Virus record (IMG/VR): IMGVR_UViG_3300009163_002034
Location: 1-56,346 of that record
Direction: 5' to 3' (one strand)
DNA: 56,346 nt
DNA from: a virus
In this document: positions 30,039-38,019 of the stretch, piece by piece
Numbering within the stretch: the first letter of the stretch is position 1
Layout of the letters: every line of letters begins with the position of its first letter
Translations under genes and position numbers: made by a program
Notes under the pieces: model-generated
Databases searched by the model: none
Told to the model about the DNA's origin: nothing
The model's input: only the letters and a program-made list of their open reading frames with translations

Positions 30039-30644
30039 ATGAAAAATAAATATGGCTTATTAATGTATTGTTCATATTGTGGGTCTGAGTTTATAACTAA
30101 ACCTAAATTTTTAGAATTTTGTTCAACACCTTGCAAAAATCCTATAAATCGTGTGGGTAATATACCTTGGAATAAGGGTATAAAAATGACCGCTGAACAA
30201 AAATTAAAATTAAACACAGACGGACTTGTTAAAGGACATGGTTGGAACAAGGGGAAAGCTAATACAGCACAAAAAGAAAAATGGGCTGGCGCCTCAAATC
30301 CAAATTGGGAAGGTAAATTAAACAATCAACGACCCAAAAAACAAATAAATGATGAATTAGTTAAATACAAGAGAGAATGTAGTAAAGCAACACGACGGAC
30401 TCTATATAGACTTAGAAAGCAAAATTTAATGCCAGTGACTGGTAAAAAGAAAACAGATATTCAAGTAGATCATATCATACCCTTTAAACAAGGGTATGAA
30501 CTTAAAATTGATCCTATGATTATAGGACATCTATGTAATTTAAGATTTATAACAGGTGAGGAAAACAGAAAGAAATGGGATATGTTTCAATCTGAGGAAA
30601 TAGTTAATAATATATTGGAGAACTATAATGGCATATTCAGATAA
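30039..30644 (+). CDS. HNH homing endonuclease with NUMOD3-like DNA-binding repeats
   Basis: A 201-residue free-standing endonuclease. N-terminal zinc-finger-like cysteines (CSYCGSEF...FCSTPC) are followed by two NUMOD3-like motifs (GNIPWNKGIKMTAEQK and GHGWNKGKANTAQKEK) that bind DNA. A C-terminal HNH core (DIQVDHIIPF...HLCNLRFITGEENRKK) supplies the nuclease. Such genes spread by cutting uninterrupted alleles next to their own site. The last 17 nt overlap the start of iscU, whose coding sequence is interrupted 95 bp downstream by a 9-nt insert; see findings. Confidence 0.9.
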   Translation: MKNKYGLLMYCSYCGSEFITKPKFLEFCSTPCKNPINRVGNIPWNKGIKMTAEQKLKLNTDGLVKGHGWNKGKANTAQKEKWAGASNPNWEGKLNNQRPKKQINDELVKYKRECSKATRRTLYRLRKQNLMPVTGKKKTDIQVDHIIPFKQGYELKIDPMIIGHLCNLRFITGEENRKKWDMFQSEEIVNNILENYNGIFR

Positions 30645-31026
30645 AGTGTTGGATCACTATAATAACCCCCGCAATGCGGGAACCTTTGATAAGGAGGACA
30701 CGCACGTTGGGACTGGTATGGTAGGAGCCCCGGCGTGCGGTTAGTTAGGTGATGTAATGAAGCTTCAAATTAAAGTAGATAAACTAACAGGGATAATAAC
30801 AGATGCCAAATTTAAAACATATGGGTGCGGGTCGGCAATTGCTAGCTCAAGTCTTGTCACTGAGTGGGTCAAAGGTAAAACACTTGATGAAGCTGCCCAG
30901 CTCCGAAACTCTCAAATCGCAGAAGAACTTGCACTCCCCCCGGTCAAAATCCATTGCTCAATCCTTGCAGAAGACGCCATCAAAGCCGCAGTAAATGATT
31001 ATAAACAGAGACATGTTACTCACTGA
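30628..31026 (+). CDS. iscU: IscU iron-sulfur scaffold, interrupted by an in-frame TAG-containing 9-nt insert
   Basis: Reading from ATG 30628 (GGAG 7 nt upstream) gives MAYSDKVLDHYNNPRNAGTF... up to GAPACG, then TAG-TTA-GGT, then in the same frame DVMKLQIKV... to the end. Apart from these three codons it is a full IscU, the scaffold on which [2Fe-2S] clusters are built. Ligand Cys37 (PACG), the Asp that follows it, Cys of TYGCGSA, the LPPVK chaperone-binding motif and HC of KIHCSI are all present. The insert sits exactly between Gly38 and Asp39. Possible outcomes are ribosome bypass GGT-to-GGT, TAG readthrough adding three residues, or restart at ATG 30757 (AGGTGA 4 nt before it) yielding a split protein. 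Local GC is higher than in neighbours, suggesting acquisition from a proteobacterial host. Confidence 0.9.
30742..30750 (+). other. 9-nt insert TAGTTAGGT in iscU
   Basis: The insert begins with TAG and ends in GGT, duplicating the GGT codon at 30739-30741. Take-off and landing codons for a 9-nt hop would therefore be identical, and TAG directly follows the first GGT. The insert also creates the AGGTGA sequence upstream of ATG 30757. Its boundaries are ambiguous by the GGT repeat (equivalently 30739-30747). Confidence 0.85.
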
Positions 31027-31720
31027 GGATATTGTCCCCATAACATACATGAGCGCAACCGGCGGCAATTTTTTATGTCATTTTATTATAAGTGCAAAAA
31101 GAAACATAAAAACTGTTATTGAACTTAGTGAGCATGGAAATGCACATAAAACCAATTTCAAAGATATTGTTGGGCCACCCTTAGGCCCCAAAGAGCCCGA
31201 TCAATATAAAATTGATTTTATATTGTCTCAATTAGAACATATAAATCAAAAAGGTATACCAAGTTATCCTGTTGTGCAAAAACCATACTATACCACCTCA
31301 CATATAGTTGATATTAACTTAATTAGTGCTTATTTTAAAAAATTTATTAGAATTACATATGATTTGGATGACATAGAAGAACTTGCTACTGTTTTCTATG
31401 GTAAATGGTACATTGATGAAGGTCATGTTAAATCAGTTATAAATACAAGACGGTCTCATGAAATATTTATTGATATGTACCAATCAAAATTTACTAGACC
31501 AAATTTAGTAAATTTTAATTCAAAATTTACTAAATTAGAAAACATGCCTAATGTGTTGTTCATCTCTTGGAAAGAATTTTTCAAAGGAAATATTGAGGAA
31601 TTAATAACCAAACTAAGTATATTTACAGAGATTGATACAAATAATTTCTCACGTGAATCATTGATGCATTGGAGAAATAAAACTCAATATTGTATTGACA
31701 AATTTATGGATATATGTTAA
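31013..31720 (+). CDS. Sulfotransferase/P-loop-like protein, function uncertain
   Basis: A 235-residue protein. The N-terminal block YMSATGGNFLCHFI resembles the phosphate-binding loop of PAPS-dependent sulfotransferase-like proteins and matches the GAGGNFLSGIF block of the gene at 44695, suggesting a shared family. Later SWKEFF and FTRPNLVNF segments lie where sulfotransferases bind the 3'-phosphate. The start is uncertain: ATG 31013 overlaps the end of iscU by 14 nt and has a weak AGAG, while ATG 30995 is also possible. No membrane segment. Substrate unknown. Confidence 0.55.
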   Translation: MLLTEDIVPITYMSATGGNFLCHFIISAKRNIKTVIELSEHGNAHKTNFKDIVGPPLGPKEPDQYKIDFILSQLEHINQKGIPSYPVVQKPYYTTSHIVDINLISAYFKKFIRITYDLDDIEELATVFYGKWYIDEGHVKSVINTRRSHEIFIDMYQSKFTRPNLVNFNSKFTKLENMPNVLFISWKEFFKGNIEELITKLSIFTEIDTNNFSRESLMHWRNKTQYCIDKFMDIC

Positions 31721-31729
31721 ACTATTAAT

Positions 31730-32020
31730 ATGAGCAATGAAGTCGCAAAATTTTTAAACAGTCGCCGTCGCCATAAAAACGATGTAGCAGTCGCAAGACA
31801 AGTACGTATTGCCAAAGGATTTGGTATACCTGTTAAAGAACCGCATAAGTTTGCCAAACATCACGCTATGAATTGTGGCAATACAAATTGTGTAATGTGC
31901 GGTAACCCACGCAAGACATTCAAAGAATTAACACAGCAAGAAAAACGTTTGTTTCAAGATGTTGAAAAAACATCAGACAAACATAGTAATGGTATCTTAC
32001 CAAAAGATACAGATAAATAA
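31730..32020 (+). CDS. Small basic protein with CxxxxCxxC motif, conserved in phages
   Basis: A 96-residue protein, very basic at the N-terminus (SRRRHKNDVAVARQVRIAK). A compact motif H-H-A-M-N-C-G-N-T-N-C-V-M-C-G-N-P-R follows that could bind zinc or an iron centre, then a charged helix. Similar small CGNPRK-type proteins occur in other T4-like phages; function unknown. The position between iscU and rubrerythrin makes metal binding of interest. Confidence 0.65.
   Translation: MSNEVAKFLNSRRRHKNDVAVARQVRIAKGFGIPVKEPHKFAKHHAMNCGNTNCVMCGNPRKTFKELTQQEKRLFQDVEKTSDKHSNGILPKDTDK
32012..32019 (+). promoter_or_regulatory. Late-promoter-like octamer GATAAATA
   Basis: GATAAATA overlaps the preceding stop region and lies 19 nt before the rubrerythrin ATG, with AAAGGA in between. 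That is conventional spacing for a late promoter driving rubrerythrin and rubredoxin. Confidence 0.45.
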
Positions 32021-32038
32021 ACATTTTAAAGGAAAAAC

Positions 32039-32506
32039 ATGTCAGAAACAATTAACAGTTTACATACAGCATATTCCGGAGAAAGCCAGGCACACACTAA
32101 GTATAGATACTTTGCAAAAATCGCACGTGAAGAAGGCTTTGAGGATATAGCAAAGCATTTTGAGCATACAGCAGACCAAGAGTTACTACACTCATGGGGT
32201 CATTTAGAATTGATTATTGGTAAGCCAACCACTAAGAAATGCTTAGAACTTGCTATTGAAGGTGAAACATATGAGTTTACAGAGATGTATCCTCGCTTCA
32301 AAGAAGTTGCTGAATTTGAGGGTGATTTGGCTGCTGCCAATGAAGCACACACTCAGATTGCTGAATCAAAAGAACATGCTGAACAGTTTAAAGCTATGTT
32401 GAAAAAGGCTGAAAAACGTTTTACAGCACTAGCTAAAGTTGAGCAACGCCATGCTGAAGCATACCAAACTAAATTGGATGAATTAAACCAAATGGAGGCA
32501 AGATAA
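32039..32506 (+). CDS. rbr: Rubrerythrin (diiron domain only)
   Basis: A 155-residue ferritin-like diiron protein that reduces hydrogen peroxide. Diiron ligands are recognisable in the four-helix pattern: GESQAHTKY (Glu), FEHTADQELLHSWGH (Glu and His), the hallmark GETYEFTEMYPRF, and VEQRHAEAY (Glu/His). It lacks the C-terminal rubredoxin domain of classical rubrerythrin. Instead a separate rubredoxin gene overlaps its stop by one base, so electron delivery has been split into two proteins. AAAGGA precedes the ATG. Confidence 0.93.
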   Translation: MSETINSLHTAYSGESQAHTKYRYFAKIAREEGFEDIAKHFEHTADQELLHSWGHLELIIGKPTTKKCLELAIEGETYEFTEMYPRFKEVAEFEGDLAAANEAHTQIAESKEHAEQFKAMLKKAEKRFTALAKVEQRHAEAYQTKLDELNQMEAR

Positions 32507-32640
32507 TGGATCACGTTTGCGTAATTTGCGGTCATGTACATGACGAAGAAACAGAAGGTAAATGGGAAGACTTGCCAGAGGACTTTCCTTGCCCAGAATG
32601 CGGTGGATTTAAAGCCGACTACGAAACTATTGATTTTTAA
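32506..32640 (+). CDS. Very short rubredoxin
   Basis: A 44-residue protein with the rubredoxin Fe(Cys)4 signature: CVICGHVHDEE near the N-terminus and LPEDFPCPECGG near the C-terminus. The aromatic/acidic residues around them (W20, FKADYE) are also typical. It is about ten residues shorter than usual rubredoxins and lacks the loop between the two knuckles. Start TAATG overlaps the rubrerythrin stop, so the two are translationally coupled and it is the obvious electron donor to rubrerythrin, or to the desaturases and oxygenases downstream. Confidence 0.9.
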   Translation: MDHVCVICGHVHDEETEGKWEDLPEDFPCPECGGFKADYETIDF

Positions 32641-32646
32641 CACTTG

Positions 32647-33513
32647 ATGCAATTGCATGATGGTTATTTGAGTTGGTCTGGGAACGGATCAACTTGGAAT
32701 GTAGATTTTAAACCAGTTACTCGACCCATCAAATCCTTTTATGAAGAAACTGTATTAGTAGCTGAAAAACTTTGGGCTGAAAAGCAAGGCAATATTCACT
32801 TATGCTATAGTGGTGGTCTTGATAGTGAATACGTGTTAGCAGTATTTAGAACGTTAGGTATGCCAATCACACCCGTGATTATGCGTACACAATACAATCA
32901 CCATGAAACACAATACGCATTTAAATATTGTGATAAAAATAATATTACTCCGATTGTCATTGATTTAGATTATGATAAATTTGTAGAGTCCGGCGAGTTC
33001 TTAAAAATCGCAACAGACTATAAAATAGCAGCATTTCAAATGCCTAGCAATTTGTGGCTTACTACTCAAATAGACGGAACAGTAGTAACAGGGGATTCTG
33101 ATCCCCATTTGTTTTTAGTAAATGATAATGAATGGTATGTAGATGAACTAGAACCTTTGTATACACAATTCAATTTCTATGAGCAAAACAATATTTACGG
33201 GACACCTTTCTTTTTAAGTTACACCGCAGAACAGTATTTTGCGTTCTTGACCGACCCAACAATGCAACAGTTAGCAAACAATCAGATACCTGGTAAAACA
33301 GGATCTTATTCTAGCAAAGTTCATGTATATAACAATCAAAATAAATTTGTATTAGAACAACGTGTTAAAAAACACGGGTATGAAATCGTAGAACAAAGTT
33401 CTATTTTTAATCACCCTGACATACAATTAGTAAATAGTTGGAAAGATAAATGGTGGGGCTCCAGTAACCATGAATATTTTAAACTTATCGAAGGGTTATC
33501 ATGGACAAAATAG
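32647..33513 (+). CDS. PP-loop ATPase, asparagine-synthase-like
   Basis: A 288-residue protein with the PP-loop SGGLDS at residues 55-60 (CYSGGLDSEYVLAVF), which binds ATP and adenylates a carboxylate or carbonyl in N-type ATP pyrophosphatases. The following Rossmann-like segment (TPVIMRTQYN, TPIVIDLDYDKF) and GDSDPH agree with this fold. The glutaminase half of true asparagine synthetase is missing. It belongs to a set of four SGGxDS proteins here (others at 39881, 41674, 45620). The start is ATG 32647, a TTG just before it being less likely. Substrate unknown. Confidence 0.8.
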   Translation: MQLHDGYLSWSGNGSTWNVDFKPVTRPIKSFYEETVLVAEKLWAEKQGNIHLCYSGGLDSEYVLAVFRTLGMPITPVIMRTQYNHHETQYAFKYCDKNNITPIVIDLDYDKFVESGEFLKIATDYKIAAFQMPSNLWLTTQIDGTVVTGDSDPHLFLVNDNEWYVDELEPLYTQFNFYEQNNIYGTPFFLSYTAEQYFAFLTDPTMQQLANNQIPGKTGSYSSKVHVYNNQNKFVLEQRVKKHGYEIVEQSSIFNHPDIQLVNSWKDKWWGSSNHEYFKLIEGLSWTK

Positions 33514-34031
33514 AAATGATTACACTTACTAAAGAAAATAAAAGTGAGTTTTTTGAAAAATTAAAACAAGCATTGACTGAAAAGTTTGGTGATGAATTAC
33601 CTGAGAACTATGGTACATTACAGCCATGGAGTTTATTAAATTTGATTAACAATGATATAGTAGACACTTATCAATTGTTATATGTAAATGATAAATTTTG
33701 GACAGCAACCGGCGGTATAGTAAGAGAATTTAATAAGGGAAAAGTATATCAAGCAGTGTTTCGTGGATTCTCATATGCTGACCACCGACACAAAGGGTTA
33801 GGTGTAAAATCATATACACATATGTATAATACATCATATCAAATTCAACGAGCTAAAGAACTCAACTGTAATAGTGTAATCATATCCTTTAACGACTATA
33901 ATTACAAGTTATTTGAGTTAAATCAACGATACTTACTACCCAGAGCGTTTCCAAATCATACCTTTGTTGCATCCAGTGAACCTATATTGTTTAACGGTGT
34001 AAAACAATGGTTGTTGACTATGAAATTGTAA
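33501..34031 (+). CDS. GNAT-like N-acyltransferase, tentative
   Basis: A 176-residue protein overlapping the previous gene by 13 nt. The central segment YQAVFRGFSYADHRHKGLGVKSYTHMYN looks like the acetyl-CoA-binding motif A of GNAT enzymes (R/Q-x-x-G-x-G/A replaced by HRHKGLG), followed by AKELNCNSVIISFNDYN, typical of strand 5. The acyl acceptor is unknown. Alternative start at ATG 33516. In context it may add an acyl group to the product of the neighbouring PP-loop, desaturase and oxygenase enzymes. Confidence 0.6.
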   Translation: MDKIEMITLTKENKSEFFEKLKQALTEKFGDELPENYGTLQPWSLLNLINNDIVDTYQLLYVNDKFWTATGGIVREFNKGKVYQAVFRGFSYADHRHKGLGVKSYTHMYNTSYQIQRAKELNCNSVIISFNDYNYKLFELNQRYLLPRAFPNHTFVASSEPILFNGVKQWLLTMKL

Positions 34032-34043
34032 CTAAATACTAAT
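34031..34043 (+). promoter_or_regulatory. ACTAAATA-N5-ATG start module
   Basis: ACTAAATA (34031-34038) lies 5 nt before the first desaturase ATG; no Shine-Dalgarno is visible. Confidence 0.4.
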
Positions 34044-34751
34044 ATGACATATAAACAACAACTTCTAATAACTCAAGTATATACTCACTTTTTCTTTGTT
34101 TTGGGCGCGATTTTGTTTCCATGGTACGTGACAATTCCTGCAATTGTGCTATCGCAGATTGTGTATGTTGGATTGTGTGGAACAATGTTATTTCATAGAA
34201 CAATTGCACACAGAAACACAATTCATCCTTTAGCAGAAACAGTTTTAATTTTAGTGTCATGGTTAGGGGCTACTTCATCTGCGCTTGCTTGGGCAGGAGT
34301 GCATAGAAAACATCATAGATATAGTGATACTGAAAAAGACCCGCATAGTCCCAAATGGATGGGTAGATGGAAAGCATACTGGCAACTATCTAACAATGAC
34401 ACTGATATAGTAAAGTATGTCCCTGATCTATTAAGAAAACCCTTATACCTATTTCAACATAAGTATTACTTTCATGTGTTATGGCCTATTCACCTAGTTG
34501 GATTGATATTCTTGTCATGGCAATGGTATTGGATTTTGTTAGTTGTGCCAGGCGTTCTCATGTGGTTTGGTGGTAGTATGATTAATGTATTCTGTCATGG
34601 CAATGAAGGTCCACGTAATATACCGTTACTAGGCTTTTTGATTGGCGGAGAAGGATGGCACAAGAATCACCATGAAGAACCAGCTAACCCGTCATTTAGA
34701 CACTGGGGTGATTGGGGCGGACATTTCCACAAATTATTAAGTGTAAAATGA
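34044..34751 (+). CDS. Membrane fatty-acyl desaturase 1
   Basis: A 235-residue integral membrane desaturase of the acyl-CoA/acyl-lipid delta-9 type, inserting a double bond using a diiron site, O2 and electrons. All three histidine boxes are intact: HRTIAH at 51-56, HRKHH at 87-91 and HKNHH near 206-210. Hydrophobic hairpins lie around 15-45, 65-85 and 150-185. Compared with typical bacterial members (300 or more residues) it is short, as are the other two here. Rubredoxin from the upstream operon is a plausible donor. The stop overlaps the next start (ATGA). Confidence 0.9.
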   Translation: MTYKQQLLITQVYTHFFFVLGAILFPWYVTIPAIVLSQIVYVGLCGTMLFHRTIAHRNTIHPLAETVLILVSWLGATSSALAWAGVHRKHHRYSDTEKDPHSPKWMGRWKAYWQLSNNDTDIVKYVPDLLRKPLYLFQHKYYFHVLWPIHLVGLIFLSWQWYWILLVVPGVLMWFGGSMINVFCHGNEGPRNIPLLGFLIGGEGWHKNHHEEPANPSFRHWGDWGGHFHKLLSVK

Positions 34752-35452
34752 AACTCAAACACCAGTTGCCTACCTATAGTATAATAGATCATTTATCTTT
34801 AGATGAAGAACTACTACTGGAATTGCAGAACTGTGTTAGTGAGTTAAACAATGAATTTAAATCAGTACTTGAAGTTAATAAAGGACTGTGCGGTGTACAT
34901 CATGACTTGTTGAAATCTGTTTACGATAATTTTTTTCAAATTAGTTTGACCGATAGTGTAGTAGAAAATAAAAATATTACAATGAACGAGTGTGAGGTTG
35001 CTCACGACAACTTGTATAAGAATGGATATAGACATAAACAATTATTGGCGTTAGATGATAATAATGTTTTAAATGAATCTACTTATACGTCTAAAACAGA
35101 TATCTATCATAGATATGCACACATTTTTGATAAGGTACTTGCAAAATTTAAAGGTAGCCCTACTAGGATTCGTCTAGTAAAATTGGAAGCAGGCAGTAAC
35201 GTTTCACCGCATATTGATTACGATCCTAGCTATGCAGTTAGAATTATCATACCAATTATTGCAGACCCTGAATGTGTGAATGTATTTTGGGTAAAAAATG
35301 ATGTAGAAGCTACTATGTTTGTTCCTGGAAAAGCATATTTTTTAAACACAGGATACAAACATGCAGTAATGAACATGAGTAAATGTGATAGGTATACTTT
35401 CATGATTTCTATTAATGGTACTGAAGATATAGACCATCTTATACAAAAATGA
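34748..35452 (+). CDS. Fe(II)/2-oxoglutarate-type oxygenase, aspartyl-hydroxylase-like
   Basis: A 234-residue protein whose ATG overlaps the desaturase stop. The jelly-roll iron facial triad is visible as PHIDYD (His155, Asp157) and GYKHAVMN (His205), followed by RYTFMIS with the Arg that usually binds 2-oxoglutarate (Arg215). FVPGKAYFLNTG matches the strand before the distal His in aspartyl/asparaginyl hydroxylase-like proteins. The substrate could be a protein side chain, peptide or small molecule. One of a series of such enzymes in this cluster. Confidence 0.75.
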   Translation: MKLKHQLPTYSIIDHLSLDEELLLELQNCVSELNNEFKSVLEVNKGLCGVHHDLLKSVYDNFFQISLTDSVVENKNITMNECEVAHDNLYKNGYRHKQLLALDDNNVLNESTYTSKTDIYHRYAHIFDKVLAKFKGSPTRIRLVKLEAGSNVSPHIDYDPSYAVRIIIPIIADPECVNVFWVKNDVEATMFVPGKAYFLNTGYKHAVMNMSKCDRYTFMISINGTEDIDHLIQK

Positions 35453-36036
35453 ACCCATTTACTTATCGTTATTTAGATGTGCCAAACTCACATCAAATAC
35501 AAGAAGAATTAAAAAATTTCATTTTGCCATATTGTGAAGATAAACCAACTGGTCTCTGGTCTGTAGATTTATTGAAATTTTTTGCAAAATGTCCGGAATC
35601 AATTCAATATTTAACCAATTTTAATTTATCAAACAAATTAAAAAAAGTATGTTATATCATTGTTCACCCTGGGTCCGGAGAAAAAGATGCACATGTAGAT
35701 AGAAACATAGAGCCACCAGCATCATTTGGTACTGATACTAACGGGTGCTTAAGTCTTAATTTTGGTATACATAATTGTACAGAAACACCGGTGATATTTT
35801 ATGAATACTTAACTGGACCAAAAGACTATGTACCATTACCAGATCCTTCCGAAGGTTCTTATATATTCTATGCCAAATCAACACTAAAAGAAATTGATAG
35901 GTATATCTTAGATGCCCCGGTTATTATGAACAACACTGTTCCTCACGCTATATACAATAATACAGATAAAATTCGTATATCGGTGAGTTTTAGATTTTCA
36001 ACTGACCCATGGAACTTGACCCAAATAAATCAATAG
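35449..36036 (+). CDS. Fe(II)/2-oxoglutarate-type oxygenase
   Basis: A 195-residue protein coupled to the previous gene by ATGA. The putative triad is AHVDRN (His82, Asp84) with VPHAIYNN (His166), and R176 in KIRISVSFRF is the expected co-substrate Arg. Beta-rich composition with FYEYL and YIFYAK strands between. Divergent from the neighbouring oxygenases, so different substrates are likely. The stop codon is TAG, and the next gene starts 28 nt inside it. Confidence 0.7.
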   Translation: MNPFTYRYLDVPNSHQIQEELKNFILPYCEDKPTGLWSVDLLKFFAKCPESIQYLTNFNLSNKLKKVCYIIVHPGSGEKDAHVDRNIEPPASFGTDTNGCLSLNFGIHNCTETPVIFYEYLTGPKDYVPLPDPSEGSYIFYAKSTLKEIDRYILDAPVIMNNTVPHAIYNNTDKIRISVSFRFSTDPWNLTQINQ

Positions 36037-36653
36037 TTATATTCAGTCACCCTAGAAGTGGTAGTACTTGGATACAGGATAGTTTACCTCAATTTAATTT
36101 GAGTGAATTGTTTACCATGTACTGCCATATAAAAAGTGTAGATATCAATAGTGGGATACGATATCGTTACTCATCTGAACCTGCAAATGATTTAGACTAC
36201 AGATTTGAATTGTTTGACAAGTTTCAAAAACAACATAATGCAATATCTGTAAAGGTTCACTTACATTTACTTACTGATGAAATATGTAATTTTTTTGAGA
36301 GCAAAGACTTACAATATATATTACTGGAACGCAATAATAATATGGATACGTTTTGGAGTCTATTAATTGCACTTAACACACTAGAATTACATAACACAAT
36401 AAATACAAAAACTATTTTTGTCTCTCGTCAGTCATTTGATGACGCAGTTTATATTATGAATGAGTGCAAGAATAGAATAGATGAGGTTAGAAGACGATTT
36501 AAACCAATTGAGATTATATATGAAGATTTGATTCAAGAGCCAATTTCTGCTGTATGGAATCCTAGTTCAAAATACATAATTCAAAATGCTAAAGATAAAA
36601 CAGAAATAACTAACATTGAAGAAGTAACTTTTTGGTTAAAGGATAAAATATAA
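36009..36653 (+). CDS. PAPS-dependent sulfotransferase-like protein
   Basis: A 214-residue protein with an N-terminal phosphosulfate-binding loop HPRSGSTW at residues 14-21 after a hydrophobic strand (SIVIFS), the hallmark of sulfotransferases. A second region (YILLERNNNMDTFWSLLIA) corresponds to the 3'-phosphate site (R-x-x-x-x-x-x-S-like), and EIIYEDL to a late conserved block. It would transfer sulfate from PAPS to a hydroxyl or amine, possibly one made by the adjacent oxygenases. Acceptor unknown. Confidence 0.78.
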   Translation: MELDPNKSIVIFSHPRSGSTWIQDSLPQFNLSELFTMYCHIKSVDINSGIRYRYSSEPANDLDYRFELFDKFQKQHNAISVKVHLHLLTDEICNFFESKDLQYILLERNNNMDTFWSLLIALNTLELHNTINTKTIFVSRQSFDDAVYIMNECKNRIDEVRRRFKPIEIIYEDLIQEPISAVWNPSSKYIIQNAKDKTEITNIEEVTFWLKDKI

Positions 36654-36654
36654 C

Positions 36655-37416
36655 ATGCAATTAGGATCAACATCACATAATATTAATTTATTGACTTTGG
36701 GAGTGACAATTAGTGTTGTTTTGGGATTTTTTAACTCACCAATGTTCACTCTATCTAATATGTTAGTAACTTTGGTCAGTTTCTATATACTGAATATTCT
36801 AGGTAATTGGATGACATTACATAGATATTACTCACACAGATCATTTGAATTTAAAAACAATTTCTTAAAATTGATTTTCACTTTATTAGCAGTACTATCC
36901 GGTAGAGGTAGTCCACTCGGTTGGTCATATCTACATAGAAAACATCATGCATATTCTGACACAGAACAAGATCCGCATAGCCCTAAATATTTAGGATACA
37001 AGATTTTTGGTTTTAACCATTATAAAAAACAAGAAGAAGAATCAATGCAAATCTTTCTAGTAAAAGATTTGATGACTAAAGAACAATTGTTTATCCACAA
37101 ATGGTATATAGCTATCATATTGTCATTTGTGTGTGCGTTAGCACTAATCAATTTAGAGTTATTATATTTTGTTTGGATACTTCCTACTTTTTTAGTTCAC
37201 TTGAGTCAAAACAATTTTAACTATTTTGGACATACAAATGGATATAGAAACTTTGAAACAAAAGATGATAGCAGAAATAATATATGGTTATTTCCTTTTA
37301 TATTAGGAGAAGCTTGGCATAATAATCATCATTATGATGCTAAAAACTACTCAACTAAAAAGAACAAATATGAATTTGATCCATTAAGTTTTGTCATAAC
37401 TATAATAAAAAAATGA
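36655..37416 (+). CDS. Membrane fatty-acyl desaturase 2
   Basis: A 253-residue desaturase with complete histidine boxes: HRYYSH at 56-61, HRKHH at 94-98 and HNNHH at about 222-226. Strong hydrophobic stretches lie at about 12-50, 70-82 and 130-165. DTEQDPHSPKYLG after box 2 matches the acyl-CoA desaturase family. It starts one base after the sulfotransferase stop and ends overlapping the next oxygenase (ATGA). It is clearly diverged from desaturases 1 and 3, so a different double-bond position or substrate is likely. Confidence 0.9.
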   Translation: MQLGSTSHNINLLTLGVTISVVLGFFNSPMFTLSNMLVTLVSFYILNILGNWMTLHRYYSHRSFEFKNNFLKLIFTLLAVLSGRGSPLGWSYLHRKHHAYSDTEQDPHSPKYLGYKIFGFNHYKKQEEESMQIFLVKDLMTKEQLFIHKWYIAIILSFVCALALINLELLYFVWILPTFLVHLSQNNFNYFGHTNGYRNFETKDDSRNNIWLFPFILGEAWHNNHHYDAKNYSTKKNKYEFDPLSFVITIIKK

Positions 37417-38018
37417 TAATATACACTCCTATCGATCTACCTAAAATAGAACCTGATAATTGGGAAGTATTTTGGGATATATGGAATACACATCAAAATT
37501 ACTTAGTCAAAACAAAAAATAATACACCATTATCTAATGCGTCTATTGGGGTTGCTGATCTGTGGTTGGGTTTAGATATTTTAAAAAAAACAACAGCGTA
37601 TACAGCTTGGCAGGCACCTTTTTTTGATATTAAACATTTATTACCTAATATGTATAATTCATTAGTAACTTTGTTCCCTACTGCTACTGTTATTAGATTA
37701 GTGCAAAGTCAAAAAAACTTTGGGGCTCACACTGATGATAATAGAAATGTTTGGTATATACGTGCATATTTACACTATACTAGTTCAAAATCTCAATGGT
37801 ATTTTACTAAACCACATGATTCAAGGGGTAACAGAACATATATTGAGTTACCGGAAGAAACCAATTGGTTTGCATATAATGACTTAAATTGTTGGCACGG
37901 GACTGATTTTGACCCTAATAATAAAAAGATTTTACTACAAGTTTTTGGTAATTATACACCTCCCTCACTGATCGAACAAAGTATCAATAAATACAAAAAC
38001 TATACCATAGACTTTTAA
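37413..38018 (+). CDS. Fe(II)/2-oxoglutarate-type oxygenase
   Basis: A 201-residue protein coupled to desaturase 2 by ATGA. FGAHTDDN gives the HxD pair (His106, Asp108) and NDLNCWHGTDF the distal His near 161. The usual Arg is less clear. The strand ATVIRLVQS just before HxD and WFAYND before the distal His fit the jelly-roll. Likely a hydroxylase acting on a cluster product or a host protein; not assignable further. Confidence 0.68.
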   Translation: MIIYTPIDLPKIEPDNWEVFWDIWNTHQNYLVKTKNNTPLSNASIGVADLWLGLDILKKTTAYTAWQAPFFDIKHLLPNMYNSLVTLFPTATVIRLVQSQKNFGAHTDDNRNVWYIRAYLHYTSSKSQWYFTKPHDSRGNRTYIELPEETNWFAYNDLNCWHGTDFDPNNKKILLQVFGNYTPPSLIEQSINKYKNYTIDF

Positions 38019-38019
38019 A

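Noticed and set aside
30742-30744. Genome-wide TAG recoding as the explanation for the TAG in iscU
   Set aside because: TAG ends several other genes here (33511-33513, 36034-36036, 54121-54123, 55856-55858 and the reverse gene ending at 51533), and no tRNA with a CTA anticodon could be folded. The only CTA-containing loop (element A, TCTAGAT) pairs so that the anticodon would be TAG, not CTA.
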